From: Nothobranchius furzeri
Taxonomy: Eukaryota > Chordata > Actinopteri > Cyprinodontiformes > Nothobranchiidae
Reading direction: 5' to 3'
NCBI RefSeq assembly: GCF_043380555.1
Contig: NC_091756.1
Location: 10,880,007 to 10,944,006, forward strand
DNA length: 64,000 nt
Made by a program: the position numbers and the translations under genes. This document shows positions 27,901 through 39,539 of the stretch, piece after piece (within the stretch, counting starts at the first letter, position 1; each line of letters opens with the position of its first letter). The notes under the pieces were generated by a model that saw nothing but the letters and a program-made list of their open reading frames with translations, searched no databases and had not been told where the DNA came from.

Positions 27901-30900
27901 CCAAAGGTCACCGGGCCTGGTGTCACTTTAAAGAAGTAGTCCAGTTACACCTTTGTGGGCTTATAACTTGGCTTCTGAATATCCTAAAGAGGTCAGGTTT
28001 GTTTTAGAGTACTCCAGTTAACAGCCCCCATTACCCCAAAAGGGAATGGAGTCATTAGCACTTATGGTTTTTAAATGGCACCCAGAATTATGTTGCACGA
28101 AGCACAATTTCACATCATTCTGGGTTCATTTGTGTGAAAACAAGGTCCAATCAGGCTGAAACGTTACAGGAAGGTAGAATCTATTGAGTTGTATGTGTTC
28201 TGAACGTTTCATGATGATAGCACTTTCCTAAGGGGGTCAAATCATGTCCCAAAGGTCACCGGATCTCGTGTCAATTTAAAGAAGTAGTCCAGTTACACAT
28301 TTGTGGGCTTATAACTTGGCTTCTGAATGTCCTAGAGAGATCAGGTTTGTTTTAATGTAATCCAATCAACAGCCCCTACAACCACAAAAAGGAATGGAGT
28401 CATTAGCACTTATGGTTTTTAAATGGCACCCAGAATTATGTTGCACGAAGCACAATTTCACATCATTCTGGGTTCATTTGTGTGAAAACAAGGTCCAATC
28501 AGGCTGAAACGTTACAGGAAGGTAGAATCTATTGAGTTGTAAGTGATCTGAACGTTTCATGATGATAGCACTTTCCTAAGGGGGTCAAATCATGTCCCAA
28601 AGGTCACCGGATCTGGTGTCAATTTAAAGAAGTAGTCCAGTTACACATTTGAGGGCTTATAACTTGGCTTCTGAATGTCCAAGAGAGATCAGGTTTGTTT
28701 TAGTGTACTCCAATCAACCACAAAAAGGAAGGGAGTCATTAGCACTTATGGTTTGTAAATGGCACCCAGAATTACGTTGCACGAAGCACAATTTCACATC
28801 ATTCTGGGTCCATTTGTGTGAAAACAAGGTCCAATCAGGCTCAAACGTTACAAGAAGGTAGAATCTATTGAGTTGTAAGTGATCTGAACGTTTCATGATG
28901 ATCGCACATTCCTATTGGGGGTCAAACCATGTCCCAAAGGTCACCGGATCTGGTGTCACTTTAAAGAAGTAGTCCAGTTACACATTTGTGGGCTTATAAC
29001 TTGGCTTCTGAATATCCTAGAGAGGTCAGGTTTGTTTTAGAGTACTCCAGTTAACAGCCCCCATTACCCCAAAAAGGAATGGAGTCATTAGCACTTATGG
29101 TTTGTAAATGGCACCCAGAATTACGTTGCACGAAGCACAATTTCACATCATTCTGGGTCCATTTGTGTGAAAACAAGGTCCAATCAGGCTCAAACGTTAC
29201 AAGAAGGTAGAATCTATTGAGTTGTAAGTGATCTGAACGTTTCATGATGATCGCACATTCCTATCGGGGGTCAAACCATGTCCCAAAGGTCACCGGATCT
29301 GGTGTCACTTTAAAGAAGTAGTCCAGTTACACATTTGTGGGCTTATAAGTTGGCTTCTGAATATCCTAGAGAGGTCAGGTTTGTTTTAGAGTACTCCAAT
29401 TAACAGCCCCCATTACCCCAAAAAGGAATGGAGTCATTAGCACTTATGGTTTTTAAATGGCACCCAGAATTATGTTGCACGAAGCACAATTTCACATCAT
29501 TCTGGGTCTATTTGTGTGAAAACAAGGTCCAATCAGGCTGAGACGTTACAGGAAGGTAGAATATATTGAATTGTAAGTGATCTGAACATTTCATGATGAT
29601 AGCACATTCCTATAGGGGGTCAAACCATGTCCCAAAGGTCACCGGATCTGGTGTCAATTTAAAGAAGTAGTCCAGTTACACATTTGTGGGCTTATAACTT
29701 GGCTTCTGAATGTCTTAGAGAGATCAGGTTTGTTTTAGTATACTCCAATCAACAGCCCCTACAACCACAAAAAGGAATGGAGTCATTAGCACTTATGGTT
29801 TGTAAATGGCACCCAGAATTATGTTGCACAAAGCACAATTTCACATCATTCTGGGTCCATTTGTGTGAAAACAAGGTCCAATCAGGCTGAAACGTTACAA
29901 GAAGGTAGAATCTATTGAGTTGTAAGTGATCTGAACGTTTCAAGATGATCGCACATTCCTATAGGGGGTCAAACCGTGTCCCAAAGGTCACAGGGCCTGG
30001 TGTCACTTTAAAGAAGTAGTCCAGTTACACCTTTGTCGGCTTATAACTTTTCTTCTGAATGTCCTAGAGAGGTCAGGTTTGTTTTAGAGTACTTCAATTA
30101 ATAGCTCCTACAACCACAAAAAGGAATGGAGTCATTAGCACTTATGGTTTGTAAATGGCACCCAGAATTATGTTGCACAAAGCACAATTTCACATCATTC
30201 TGGGTTCATTTGTGTGAAAACAAGGTCCAATCAGGCTGAAACGTTACAGGAAGGTAGAATCTATTGAGTTGCAAGTGATCTGAACGTTTCATGATGATAG
30301 CACTTTCCTAAGGGGGTCAAACCATGTCCCAAATGTCACCGGATCTGGTGTCAATTTAAAGAAGTAGTCCAGTTACACATTTGTGGGCTTATAACTTGGC
30401 TTCTGAATGTCCTAGAGAGATCAGGTTTGTTTTAGTGTACTCCAATCATCAGCCCCTACAACCACAAAAAGGAATGGAGTCATTAGCACTTATGGTGTTA
30501 AATGGCACCCAGAATTATGTTGGACGAAGCACAATTTCACATCATTCTGGGTTCATTTGTGTGAAAACAAGGTCCAATCAGGCTGAAACGTTACAGGAAG
30601 GTAGAATCTATTGAGTTGTACGTGATCTGAACGTTTCATGATGATCGCACATTCCTAAGGGGGTCAAACCATGTCCCAAAGGTCACCGGATCTGGTGTCA
30701 ATTTAAAGAAGTAGTCCAGTTACACATTTGTGGGCTTATAACTTGGCTTCTGATTTTCCTAGAGAGATCAGGTTTGTGTAGGTGTACTCCAATTAACAGC
30801 CCCTACAACCACAAAAAGGAATGGAGTCATAAGCACTTATGGTTTGTAAATGGCACCCAGAATTATATTGCACGAAGCACAATTTCACATCATTCTGGGT

Positions 30901-33500
30901 CCATTTGTGTGAAAACAAGGTCCAATCAGGCTGAAACGTTACAAGAATGTAGAATTTATTGTGTTGTAAGTGACATATGTACGTTTCAAGATGATCGCAC
31001 ATTCCTATAGAGGGTCAAACCATGTCCCAAAGGTCACCGGGCCTGGTGTCACTTTAAAGAAGTAGTCCAGTTACACATTTGTGGGCTTATAACTTGGCTT
31101 CTGAATATCCTAGAGAGGTCAGGTTTGTTTTAGAGTACTCCAATTAACAGCCCCCATTACCCAAAAAATGAATGGAGTCATTAGCACTTATGGTTTTTAA
31201 ATGGCACCCAGAATAATGTTGCACGAAGCACAATTTCACATCATTCTGGGTTCATTTGTGTGAAAACAAGGTCCAATCAGGCTGAAACGTTACAGGAAGG
31301 TACAATCTATAGAGTTGTAAGTGATCTGAACGTTTCATGATGATCGCACATTCCTATAGGGGGTCAAACCATGTCCCAAAGGTCACCGGGCCTGGTGTCA
31401 CTTTAAAGAAGTAGTCCAGTTACACCTTTGTGGGCTTATAACTTGGCTTCTGAATATCCTAAAGAGGTCAGCTTTGTTTTAGAGTACTCCAATTAACAGC
31501 CCCCATTATCCCAAAAAGGAATGGAGTCATTAGCACTTATGGTTTTTAAATTGCACCCAGAATTATGTTGCACGAAGCACAATTTCACATCATTCTGGGT
31601 TCATTTGTGTGAAAACAAGGTCCAATCAGGCTGAAACGTTACAGGAAGGTAGAATATATTGAGTTGTAAGTGATCTGAACGTTTCATGATGATAGCACTT
31701 TCCTAAGGGGGTCAAATCATGTCCCAAAGGTCACCGGATGTGGTGTCAATTTAAAGAAGTAGTCCAGTTACACATTTGTGGGCTTATAACTTGGCTTCTG
31801 AATGTCCTAGAGAGATCAGGTTTGTTTTAGTGTACTACAATCAACAGCCCCTACAACCACAAAAAGGAATGGAGTCATTAGCACTTATGGTTTGTAAATG
31901 GCACCCAGAATTATGTTGCACGAAGCACAATTTCACATCATTCTGGGTCCATTTGTGGGAAAACAAGGTCCAATCAGGCTGAAACGTTACAAGAAGGTAG
32001 AATCTATTGAGTTGTAAGTGATCTGAACGTTTCATGATGATCGCACATTCCTATAGGGGGTCAAACCATGTCCCAAAGGTCACCGGGCCTGGTGTCACTT
32101 TAAAGAAGTAGTCCAGTTACACCTTTGTGGGCTTATAACTTGGCTTCTGAATATCCTAAAGAGGTCAGGTTTGTTTTAGAGTACTCCAGTTAACAGCCCC
32201 CATTACCCCAAAAAGGAATGGAGTCATTAGCACTTATGGTTTTTAAATGGCACCCAGAATTATGTTGCACGAAGCACAATTTCACATCATTCTGGGTTCA
32301 TTTGTGTGAAAACAAGGTCCAATCAGGCTGAAACGTTACAGGAAGGTAGAATCTATTGAGTTGTAAGTGATCTGAACGTTTCATGATGATAGCACTTTCC
32401 TAAGGGGGTCAAATAATGTCCCAAAGGTCACCGGATCTCGTGTCAATTTAAAGAAGTAGTCCAGTTACACATTTGTGGGCTTATAACTTGGCTTCTGAAT
32501 GTCCTAGAGAGATCAGGTTTGTTTTAATGTAATCCAATCAACAGCCCCTACAACCACAAAAAGGAATGGAGTCATTAGCACTTATGGTTTTTAAATGGCA
32601 CCCAGAATTATGTTGCACGAAGCACAATTTCACATCATTCTGGGTTCATTTGTGTGAAAACAAGGTCCAATCAGGCTGAAACGTTACAGGAAGGTAGAAT
32701 CTATTGAGTTGTAAGTGATCTGAACGTTTCATGATGATAGCACTTTCCTAAGGGGGTCAAATCATGTCCAAAAGGTCACCGGATCTGGTGTCAATTTAAA
32801 GAAGTAGTCCAGTTACACATTTGAGGGCTTATAACTTGGCTTCTGAAAGTCCAAGAGAGATCAGGTTTGTTTTAGTGTACTCCAATCAACCACAAAAAGG
32901 AAGGGAGTCATTAGCACTTATGGTTTGTAAATGGCACCCAGAATTACGTTGCACGAAGCACAATTTCACATCATTCTGGGTCCATTTGTGTGAAAACAAG
33001 GTCCAATCAGGCTCAAACGTTACAAGAAGGTAGAATCTATTGAGTTGTAAGTGATCTGAACGTTTCATGATGATCGCACATTCCTATTGGGGGTCAAACC
33101 ATGTCCCAAAGGTCACCGGATCTGGTGTCACTTTAAAGAAGTAGTCCAGTTACACATTTGTGGGCTTATAACTTGGCTTCTGAATATCCTAGAGAGGTCA
33201 GGTTTGTTTTAGAGTACTCCAATTAACAGCCCCCATTACCCCAAAAAGGAATGGAGTCATTAGCACTTATGGTTTTTAAATGGCACCCAGAATTATGTTG
33301 CACGAAGCACAATTTCACATCATTCTGGGTCCATTTGTGTGAAAACAAGGTCCAATCAGGCTGAGACGTTACAGGAAGGTAGAATCTATTGAATTCTAAG
33401 TGATCTGAACATTTCATGATGATAGCACATTCCTATAGGGGGTCAAACCATGTCCCAAAGGTCACCGGATCTGGTGTCAATTTAAAGAAGTAGTCCAGTT
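22000..33500 (+). repeat. Nested large higher-order blocks (18-, 17- and 5-monomer offsets)
   Basis: Variants at 22398, 22800, 23498, 24130, 24523 and 24542 recur 6,251 bp downstream at 28649, 29051, 29749, 30381, 30774 and 30793. Variants at 25873, 26918 and 27320 recur 5,903 bp downstream at 31776, 32821 and 33223; the one-monomer difference reflects loss of the 25525-type monomer from the second copy. A third relation, 26918 to 28649 (1,731 bp, five monomers), lies inside. The region is therefore two successive versions of a block of about 6 kb with a local five-monomer copy. Limits are approximate. Confidence 0.82.
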
Positions 33501-36124
33501 ACACATTTGTGGGCTTATAACTTGGCTTCTGCATGTCTTAGAGAGATCAGGTTTGTTTTAGTATACTCCAATCAACAGCCCCTACAACCACAAAAAGGAA
33601 TGGAGTCATTAGCACTTATGGTTTGTAAATGACACCCAGAATTATGTTGCACAAAGCACAATTTCACATCATTCTGGGTCCATTTGTGTGAAAACAAGGT
33701 CCAATCAGGCTGAAACGTTACAAGAAGGTAGAATCTATTGAGTTGTAAGTGATCTGAACGTTTCAAGATGATCGCACATTCCTATAGGGGGTCAAACCAT
33801 GTCCCAAAGGTCACCGGGCCTGGTGTCACTTTAAAGAAGTAGTCCAGTTACACCTTTGTCGGCTTATAACTTTTCTTCTGAATGTCCTAGAGAGGTCAGG
33901 TTTGTTTTAGAGTACTTCAGTTAATAGCTCCTACAACCACAAAAAGGAATGGAGTCATTAGCACTTATGGTTTGTAAATGGCACCCAGAATTATGTTGCA
34001 CGAAGCACAATTTCACATCATTCTGGGTTCATTTGTGTGAAAACAAGGTCCAATCAGGCTGAAACGTTACAGGAAGGTAGAATCTACTGAGTTGTAAGTG
34101 ATCTGAATGTTTCATGATGATCGCATATTCCTATAGGGGGTCAAACCATGTCCCAAAGGTCAACGGATCTGGTGTCAATTTAAAGAAGTAGTCTAGTTAC
34201 ACATTTGTGGGCTTATAACTTGGCTTCTGAATGTTCTAGAGAGATCAAGTTTGTTTTAGTGTACTCCAATCAACAGCCCCTACAACCACAAAAAGGAATG
34301 GAGTCATAAGCACTTATGGTTTGTAAATGGCACCCAGAATTATGTTGCACAAATCACAATTTCACATCATTCTGGGTCCATTTGTGTGAAAACAAGGTCC
34401 AATCAGGCTGAAACGTTACAAGAAGGTAGAATCTATTGAGTTGTAAGTGATCTGAACATTTCAAGATGATCGCACATTCCTATAGGGGGTCAAACCATGT
34501 CCCAAAGGCCACCGGGCCTGGTGTCACTTTAAAGAAGTAGTCCAGTTACGCCTTTGTCGGCTTATAACTTTTCTTCTGAATGTCCTAGAGAGGTCAGGTT
34601 TGTTTTAGAGTACTTCAATTAATAGCTCCTACAACCACAAAAAGGAATGGAGTCATTAGCACTTATGGTTTGTAAATGGCACCCAGAATTATGTTGCACG
34701 AAGCACAATTTCACATCATTCTGGGTCCATTTGTGTGAAAACAAGGTCCAATCAGGCTGAAACGTTACAGGAAGGTAGAAATTATTGAGTTGTAAGTGAC
34801 ATGAACGTTTCAAGATGATCGTATATTCCTATAGAGGGTCAAATCATGTCCCAAAGGTCACCGGGCCTGGTGTCAATTTAAAGAAGTAGTCCAGTTACAC
34901 ATTTGTGGGCTTATAACTTGGCTTCTGAATGTCCTAGAGAGATCAGGTTTGTTTTAGTGTACTCCAATCAACAGCCCCTACAACCACAAAAAGGAATGGA
35001 GTCATAAGCACTTATGGTTTGTAAATGGCACCCAGAATTATGTTGCACGAAGCACAATTTCATATCATTCTGGGTCCATTTGTGTGAAAACAAGGTCCAA
35101 TCAGGCTGAAACGTTACAAGAAGGTATAATCTATTGAGTTGTAAGTGATCTGAACGTTTCATGATGATCGCACATTCCTATAGGGGGTCAAAACATGTCC
35201 CAAAGGTCACCGGATCTGGTGTCAATTTAAAGAAGTAGTCCAGTTACACATTTGTGGGCTTATAACTTGGCTTCTGAATGTCCTAGAGAGATCAGGTTTG
35301 TTTTAATGTACTCCAATCAACAGCCCCTACAACCACAAAAAAGGAATGGAGTCATTAGCACTTATGGTTTGTAAATGGCACCCAGAATTATATTGCACGA
35401 AGCACAATTTCACATCATTCTGGGTCCATTTGTGTGAAAACAAGGTCCAATCAGGCTGAAACGTTACAAGAATGTAGAATCTATTGAGTTGTAAGTGACA
35501 TATGAACGTTTCAAGATGATCGCACATTCCTATAGAGGGTCAAACCATGTCCCAAAGGTCACCGGGCCTGGTGTCACTTTAAAGAAGTAGTCCAGTTACA
35601 CATTTGTGGGCTTATAACTTGGCTTCTGAATATCCTAGAGAGGTCAGGTTTGTTTTAGAGTACTCCAATTAACAGCCCCCATTACCCCAAAAATGAATGG
35701 AGTCATTAGCACTTATGGTTTTTAAATGGCACCCAGAATAATGTTGCACGAAGCACAATTTCACATCATTCTGTGTTCATTTGTGTGAAAACAAGGTCCA
35801 ATCAGGCTGAAACGTTACAGGAAGGTAGAATCTATAGAGTTGTAAGTGATCTGAACGTTTCATGATGATCGCACATTCCTATAGGGGTCAAACCATGTCC
35901 CAAAGGTCACCAGGCCTGGTGTCACTTTAAAGAAGTAGTCCAGTTACACCTTTGTGGGTTTATAACTTGGCTTCTGAATATCCTAAAGAGGTCAGGTTTG
36001 TTTTAGAGTACTCCAATTAACAGCCCCCATTATCCCAAAAAGGAATGGAGTCATTAGCACTTATGGTTTTTAAATGACACCCAGAATTATGTTGCACGAA
36101 GCACAATTTCACATCATTCTGGGT
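32694..36124 (+). repeat. Left arm of a 3.43 kb near-identical inverted duplication
   Basis: This stretch is the reverse complement of 59012-62440. Positions pair so that their sum is 95,134, or 95,136 inside a 2-bp deletion of the right arm near 59496. Private variants are shared in mirrored order: GCATATTCC near 34126, GTCTAGTTAC near 34192, CGTATATTCC near 34820, AAATGACACCC near 33627, the one-base-short CCTATAGGGGTC near 35879, and the 12-bp deletion monomer. I noticed only four substitutions (32848, 34248, 34506 and the partner of 59424). Matching stops at 32693 (G versus T) and 36125 (C versus T). Confidence 0.93.
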
Positions 36125-36666
36125 CCATTTGTGTGAAAACGAGGTCCAATCAGGCTGAAACGTTACAAGAAGGTAGAATCTATTGAGTTGTAAGTGATCT
36201 GAACATTTCATGATGATCGCACATTCCTATAGGGGGTCAAACCATGTCCCAAAGGTCACCGGGCCTGGTGTCACTTTAAAGAAGTAGTCCAGTTACACCT
36301 TTGTGGGCTTATAACTTGGCTTCTGAATGTCCTAGAGAGGTCAGGTTTGTTTTAGTGTACTCCAATCAACAGCCCCTACAACCACAAAAAGGAATGGAGT
36401 CATTAGCACTTATGGTTTGTAAATGGCACCCAGAATTATGTTGCACGAAGCACAATTTCACATCATTCTGGGTTCATTTGTGTGAAAACAAGGTCCAATC
36501 AGGCTGAAACGTTACAGGAAGGTAGAATCTATTGAGTTGTAGGTGATCTGAACGTTTCATGATGATAGCCCTTTCCTAAGGGGGTCAAACCATGTCCCAA
36601 AGGTCACCGGATCTGTTGTCAATTTAAAGAAGTAGTCCAGTTACACATTTGTGGGCTTATAACTTG
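36078..36666 (+). repeat. 589 bp segment duplicated across the island, partner 40027-40615
   Basis: Offset 3,949 bp. Both copies share rare bases: GAAAACGAGG, GAACATTTC, GTAGGTGATC, GATAGCCC and GATCTGTTGTC. I noticed one difference inside (CCTATAGGGGG versus CCTCTAGGGGG). The copies lie on opposite sides of the non-satellite island. The left limit falls within the most conserved part of the monomer and overlaps the end of the inverted arm at 36124. Confidence 0.88.
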
Positions 36667-38138
36667 CCTTCTGAATGTCCTAGAGAGGTCAGGTTTGTTT
36701 TAATGTACTCCAATCAACAGCCCCTACAACCACAAAACGGAATGGAGTCATTAGCACTTATGGTTTGTAAATGGCACCCAGAATTATGTTGCACGAAGCA
36801 CAATTTCACATCATTCTGGGTTCATTTCTGTGAAAACAAGGTCCAATCAGGCTGAAACGTTACAAGAAGGTAGAATCTATTGAGTTGTAAGTGATCTGAA
36901 CGTTTCATGATGATAGCACTTTCCTAAGGGGGTCAAACCATGTCCCAAAGGTCACCGGATCTGGTGTCAATTTAAAGAAGTAGTCCAGTTACACATTTGT
37001 GGGCTTATAACTTGGCTTCTGAATGTCTTAGAGAGATCAGGTTTGTTTTAGTGTACTCCAATCAACAGCCCCTACAACCACAAAAAGGAATGGAGTCATT
37101 AGCACTTATGGTTTGTAAATGGCACCCAGAATTATGTTGCACGAAGCACAATTTCACTTCATTCTGGGTCCATTTGTGTGAAAACAAGGTCCAATCAGGC
37201 TGAAACGTTACAAGAAGGTAGAATCTATTGAGTTGTAAGTGATCTGAACGTTTCATGATGATCGCACATTCCTATAGGGGGTCAAAGCATGTCCCAAAGG
37301 TCACCGGACCTGGTGTCACTTTAAAGAAGTAGTCCAGTTACACATTTGTGGGCTTATAACTTGGCTTCTGAATATCCTAGAGAGGTCAGGTTTGTTTTAG
37401 AGTACTCCAGTTAACAGCCCCCATTACCCCAAAGAGGAATGGAGTCAATTGCACTTATGGTTTTTAAATGGCACCCAGAATTATGTTGCACGAAGCACAC
37501 TTTCACATCATTCGGGGTTATTTGTGTGAAAACAAGGTCCAATCAGGCTGAAACGTTACAGGAAGTTAGAATCTATTGAGTTGTAAGTGATCTGAACGTT
37601 TCATGATGATAGCACTTTCCTAAGGGGGTCAAACCATGTCCCAAAGGTCACCGGATCTGGTGTCAATTTAAAGAAGTAGTCCAGTTACACATTTGTGGGC
37701 TTATAACGTGGCTTCTGAATGTCCTAGAGAGATCAGGTTTGTTTTAGTATACTCCAATCAACAGCCCCTACAACCACAAAAAGGAATGGAGTCATTAGCA
37801 CTTATGGTTTTTAAATGGCACCCAGAATTATGTTGCAGGAAGCACAATTTCACATGAATCTGGGTCCATTTGTGTGAAAACAAGGTCCAATCAGGCTGAA
37901 ACGTTACAGGAACGTAGAATCTATTGAGTTGTAAGTGATCTGAACATTTCATGATGCTAGCACTTTCCTAAGGGGGTCAAACCATGTCCCGAAGGTCACC
38001 GGATCTGGTGTCAATTTAAAGAAGTAGTCCAGTTACACATTTGTGGGCTTATAACTTGGCTTTTGAATGTCCTAGAGAGATCAGGTTTATTTTAGTGTAC
38101 TCCAATCAACAGCCCCTACAACCACAAAAAGGAATGGA

Positions 38139-38156
38139 GTCATTATCAGTCATTAG
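38139..38156 (+). repeat. Short direct repeat at left edge of the island
   Basis: GTCATTA at 38139-38145 (satellite) is followed two bases later by GTCATTAG at 38149-38156, giving a 10-bp step. It could be a small slippage duplication at the breakpoint. The satellite match may therefore end at 38145 or at 38156. It is not found at the right edge, so it is not a target-site duplication. Confidence 0.6.
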
Positions 38157-38225
38157 TAGTACGTTTGCTAGTTCTACATGCTTCCACGGATCGGGCGTGG
38201 GCACGCGCTTGTTTTAGAGGCGTTT

Positions 38226-38249
38226 TCGTGCAGCCTCTACCCTGCACGA
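38226..38249. repeat. Hairpin-forming inverted repeat in GC-rich segment
   Basis: TCGTGCAG (38226-38233) pairs perfectly with CTGCACGA (38242-38249) across an 8-nt loop, CCTCTACC. It lies just before the CA tract. There is no T-run after it, and no reason to call it a terminator in this context. Confidence 0.7.
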
Positions 38250-38286
38250 CCGCTCGTGGCCACACTAGCTATATTTATCTTTATTT

Positions 38287-38426
<140 letters not shown>

Positions 38427-38630
38427 CCCTTGCGTGCAAACCCCGGTCAGGCCTGCAGTGTACACATCAGAGACATGATTTTCTTTCACAGAACTGAGGT
38501 TGTTCATTACTAAATGACTTTTACAGGAATATTGTTATATTCAACAGGTTGATCATAATGATGTGTATTAAACCCACAACCTAGCACTGAGGACAGAGGG
38601 ACTTTATTTAAATTAGTACTTAATGGAAAC

Positions 38631-38650
38631 GATACATAATGATACATAAG
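38631..38650 (+). repeat. 10-bp tandem duplication
   Basis: GATACATAAT is followed directly by GATACATAAG. A short slippage product with no known role. Confidence 0.8.
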
Positions 38651-38739
38651 AGCCATGTCATACATTCAGCCTAGGAATAGAAGCATTGTGCACTATTAAA
38701 AATATACACATCAATTGCTCGAATCCCATTGTTGCAAAG

Positions 38740-38760
38740 TAAAACTCTAATAAAACTCTA
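38740..38760 (+). repeat. 11-bp tandem duplication
   Basis: TAAAACTCTAA is followed directly by TAAAACTCTA. This is the second such small duplication within 110 bp, suggesting local slippage. Confidence 0.8.
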
Positions 38761-39106
38761 GTCTGACATCAACAGAGAAGACTTAGTGTATGTACTACAA
38801 ATACAGCATTAGGATTTCGAGTGGACCGTGCACCTTGTGAACCATCAGAGGCTTATGACACAACATATCTTCCAGTTGCTATTAGACAAGTTATAATTCT
38901 CGACCATTTTTCGGAACTGGTTTCTTGGGTCCGTGAGTAAATGCCAAATGAGATGATAGTCCTTAAGTAAGTTCCTGGCGATCCCATGTCACGCTCTTGC
39001 CCATCAGCCGGTGAACGCTGAGACGGAACTCGATGAGAGCGATGTATTTTTTAAGTGCTCCGAATGTATTTCTAACAAGCGTGCGATTCACTTCGTGAGT
39101 AAACCG

Positions 39107-39118
39107 CAGCTGCAGCTG
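39107..39118. repeat. 12-bp perfect palindrome CAGCTGCAGCTG
   Basis: The sequence equals its own reverse complement and contains two overlapping E-box-type CAGCTG sites. With no gene nearby, a regulatory role is not supported. Confidence 0.6.
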
Positions 39119-39236
39119 ATTCAAACAGTCGAGCCAACTTTCTACATCACAATATGCGTTTTGTAGTTAGTCGAGTTACCTTTTGTGTGGCACATGCACG
39201 GGTCGTTAGCGTCCAGCTCCCAGCTTATAGAGTCCT

Positions 39237-39258
39237 GTATTGACACAGACGTCAATAC
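39237..39258. repeat. Hairpin in duplication copy 1
   Basis: GTATTGAC (39237-39244) and GTCAATAC (39251-39258) are perfect reverse complements around the 6-nt loop ACAGAC. The structure is retained unchanged in the second copy although bases around it have changed. Confidence 0.78.
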
Positions 39259-39380
39259 ATCTCGATGTCATGCAACACACAAAGTCTGTCGTATACAGGT
39301 GGGTTAACACATGTACGATACCTTTTGTGTGGCGCATGCACGGGTCGTTAGCGTCCAGCTCCCGGCTTATAGAGAGTCCT

Positions 39381-39402
39381 GTATTGACACAGACGTCAAT
39401 AC
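39381..39402. repeat. Hairpin in duplication copy 2
   Basis: Same 8-bp stem and 6-nt loop as at 39237-39258, 144 bp further on. The short age of the duplication may explain the identity, so conservation by selection cannot be claimed. Confidence 0.78.
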
Positions 39403-39522
39403 ATCTCGATGTCAAGCAACACACAAAGTCTGTCGCATACAGGTGGGTTAACACACATGTACGATGTGTGCGATGGCGCGCCCGTTTACAATGGGACACG
39501 ACGATGATCATTGTTAACCAAA

Positions 39523-39539
39523 CTACTTTAAAGAAGTAG
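39523..39539. repeat. Inverted repeat at right island/satellite junction
   Basis: CTACTT (39523-39528) and AAGTAG (39534-39539) pair around TAAAG. The right half is normal satellite. The left CTA comes from the island side (usual satellite reads GTGTCACTTTAAAG). The dyad is thus created by the junction and may be chance. Confidence 0.55.

Larger units (their letters stand above)
1..38145 (+). repeat. Satellite array block 1, 348-349 bp monomer, + orientation
   Basis: About 109 head-to-tail copies of a 348-349 bp monomer fill this block without any gene. Each copy can be followed by fixed landmarks in order: TTTAAAGAAGTAGTCCAG, GGCTTATAACTTGG, GGAATGGAGTCATTAG, GGCACCCAGAATTA, CACAATTTCACATCATTC, AAACAAGGTCCAATCAGGC, AACGTTACA, AACGTTTCA and ATGTCCCAAAGGTCACCGG. 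The stretch from GGCACCCAGAATTA to CATTCTGGG is the most constant; the segment just before GGAATGG is the most variable. The window starts inside a monomer, so the array continues to the left. The block ends at 38145, where the match to GAGTCATTAGCAC stops after CATTA. Orientation is an arbitrary label. I do not recognise this family from named satellites. Confidence 0.98.
39177..39464 (+). repeat. Direct tandem duplication, 142 and 146 bp copies
   Basis: Copy 1 is 39177-39318 and copy 2 is 39319-39464. Both run from TACCTTTTGTGTGGC to ACATGTACGA. Differences are few: CACATG versus CGCATG, CTCCCAGC versus CTCCCGGC, an extra GA in AGAGAGTCC, GTCATGC versus GTCAAGC, GTCGTATAC versus GTCGCATAC, and an extra CA in ACACACATG. 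Open frames of about 100 aa run through both copies on both strands. Each is simply a repeated translation broken by the 2-bp indels, and does not resemble a protein I know. Confidence 0.92.

Noticed and set aside
1..38145. Recurrent 60-70 aa open frames on both strands of the satellite
   Set aside because: They exist because the monomer is repeated. On the - strand frame a common variant (GGGTCCATTTG to GGGTTCATTTG) turns TGG into the stop TGA in a large share of monomers, and frames on opposite strands overlap fully. No conserved start context, no family resemblance, no sign of coding constraint.
38226..38249. Transcription terminator
   Set aside because: It is a stem-loop without a following T-run, in a gene-free eukaryotic context.
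39206..39539. About 100-aa frames on both strands through the 142-bp duplication
   Set aside because: The frames only repeat the same translated unit, which is frame-shifted between copies by small indels, and one frame ends in satellite sequence.
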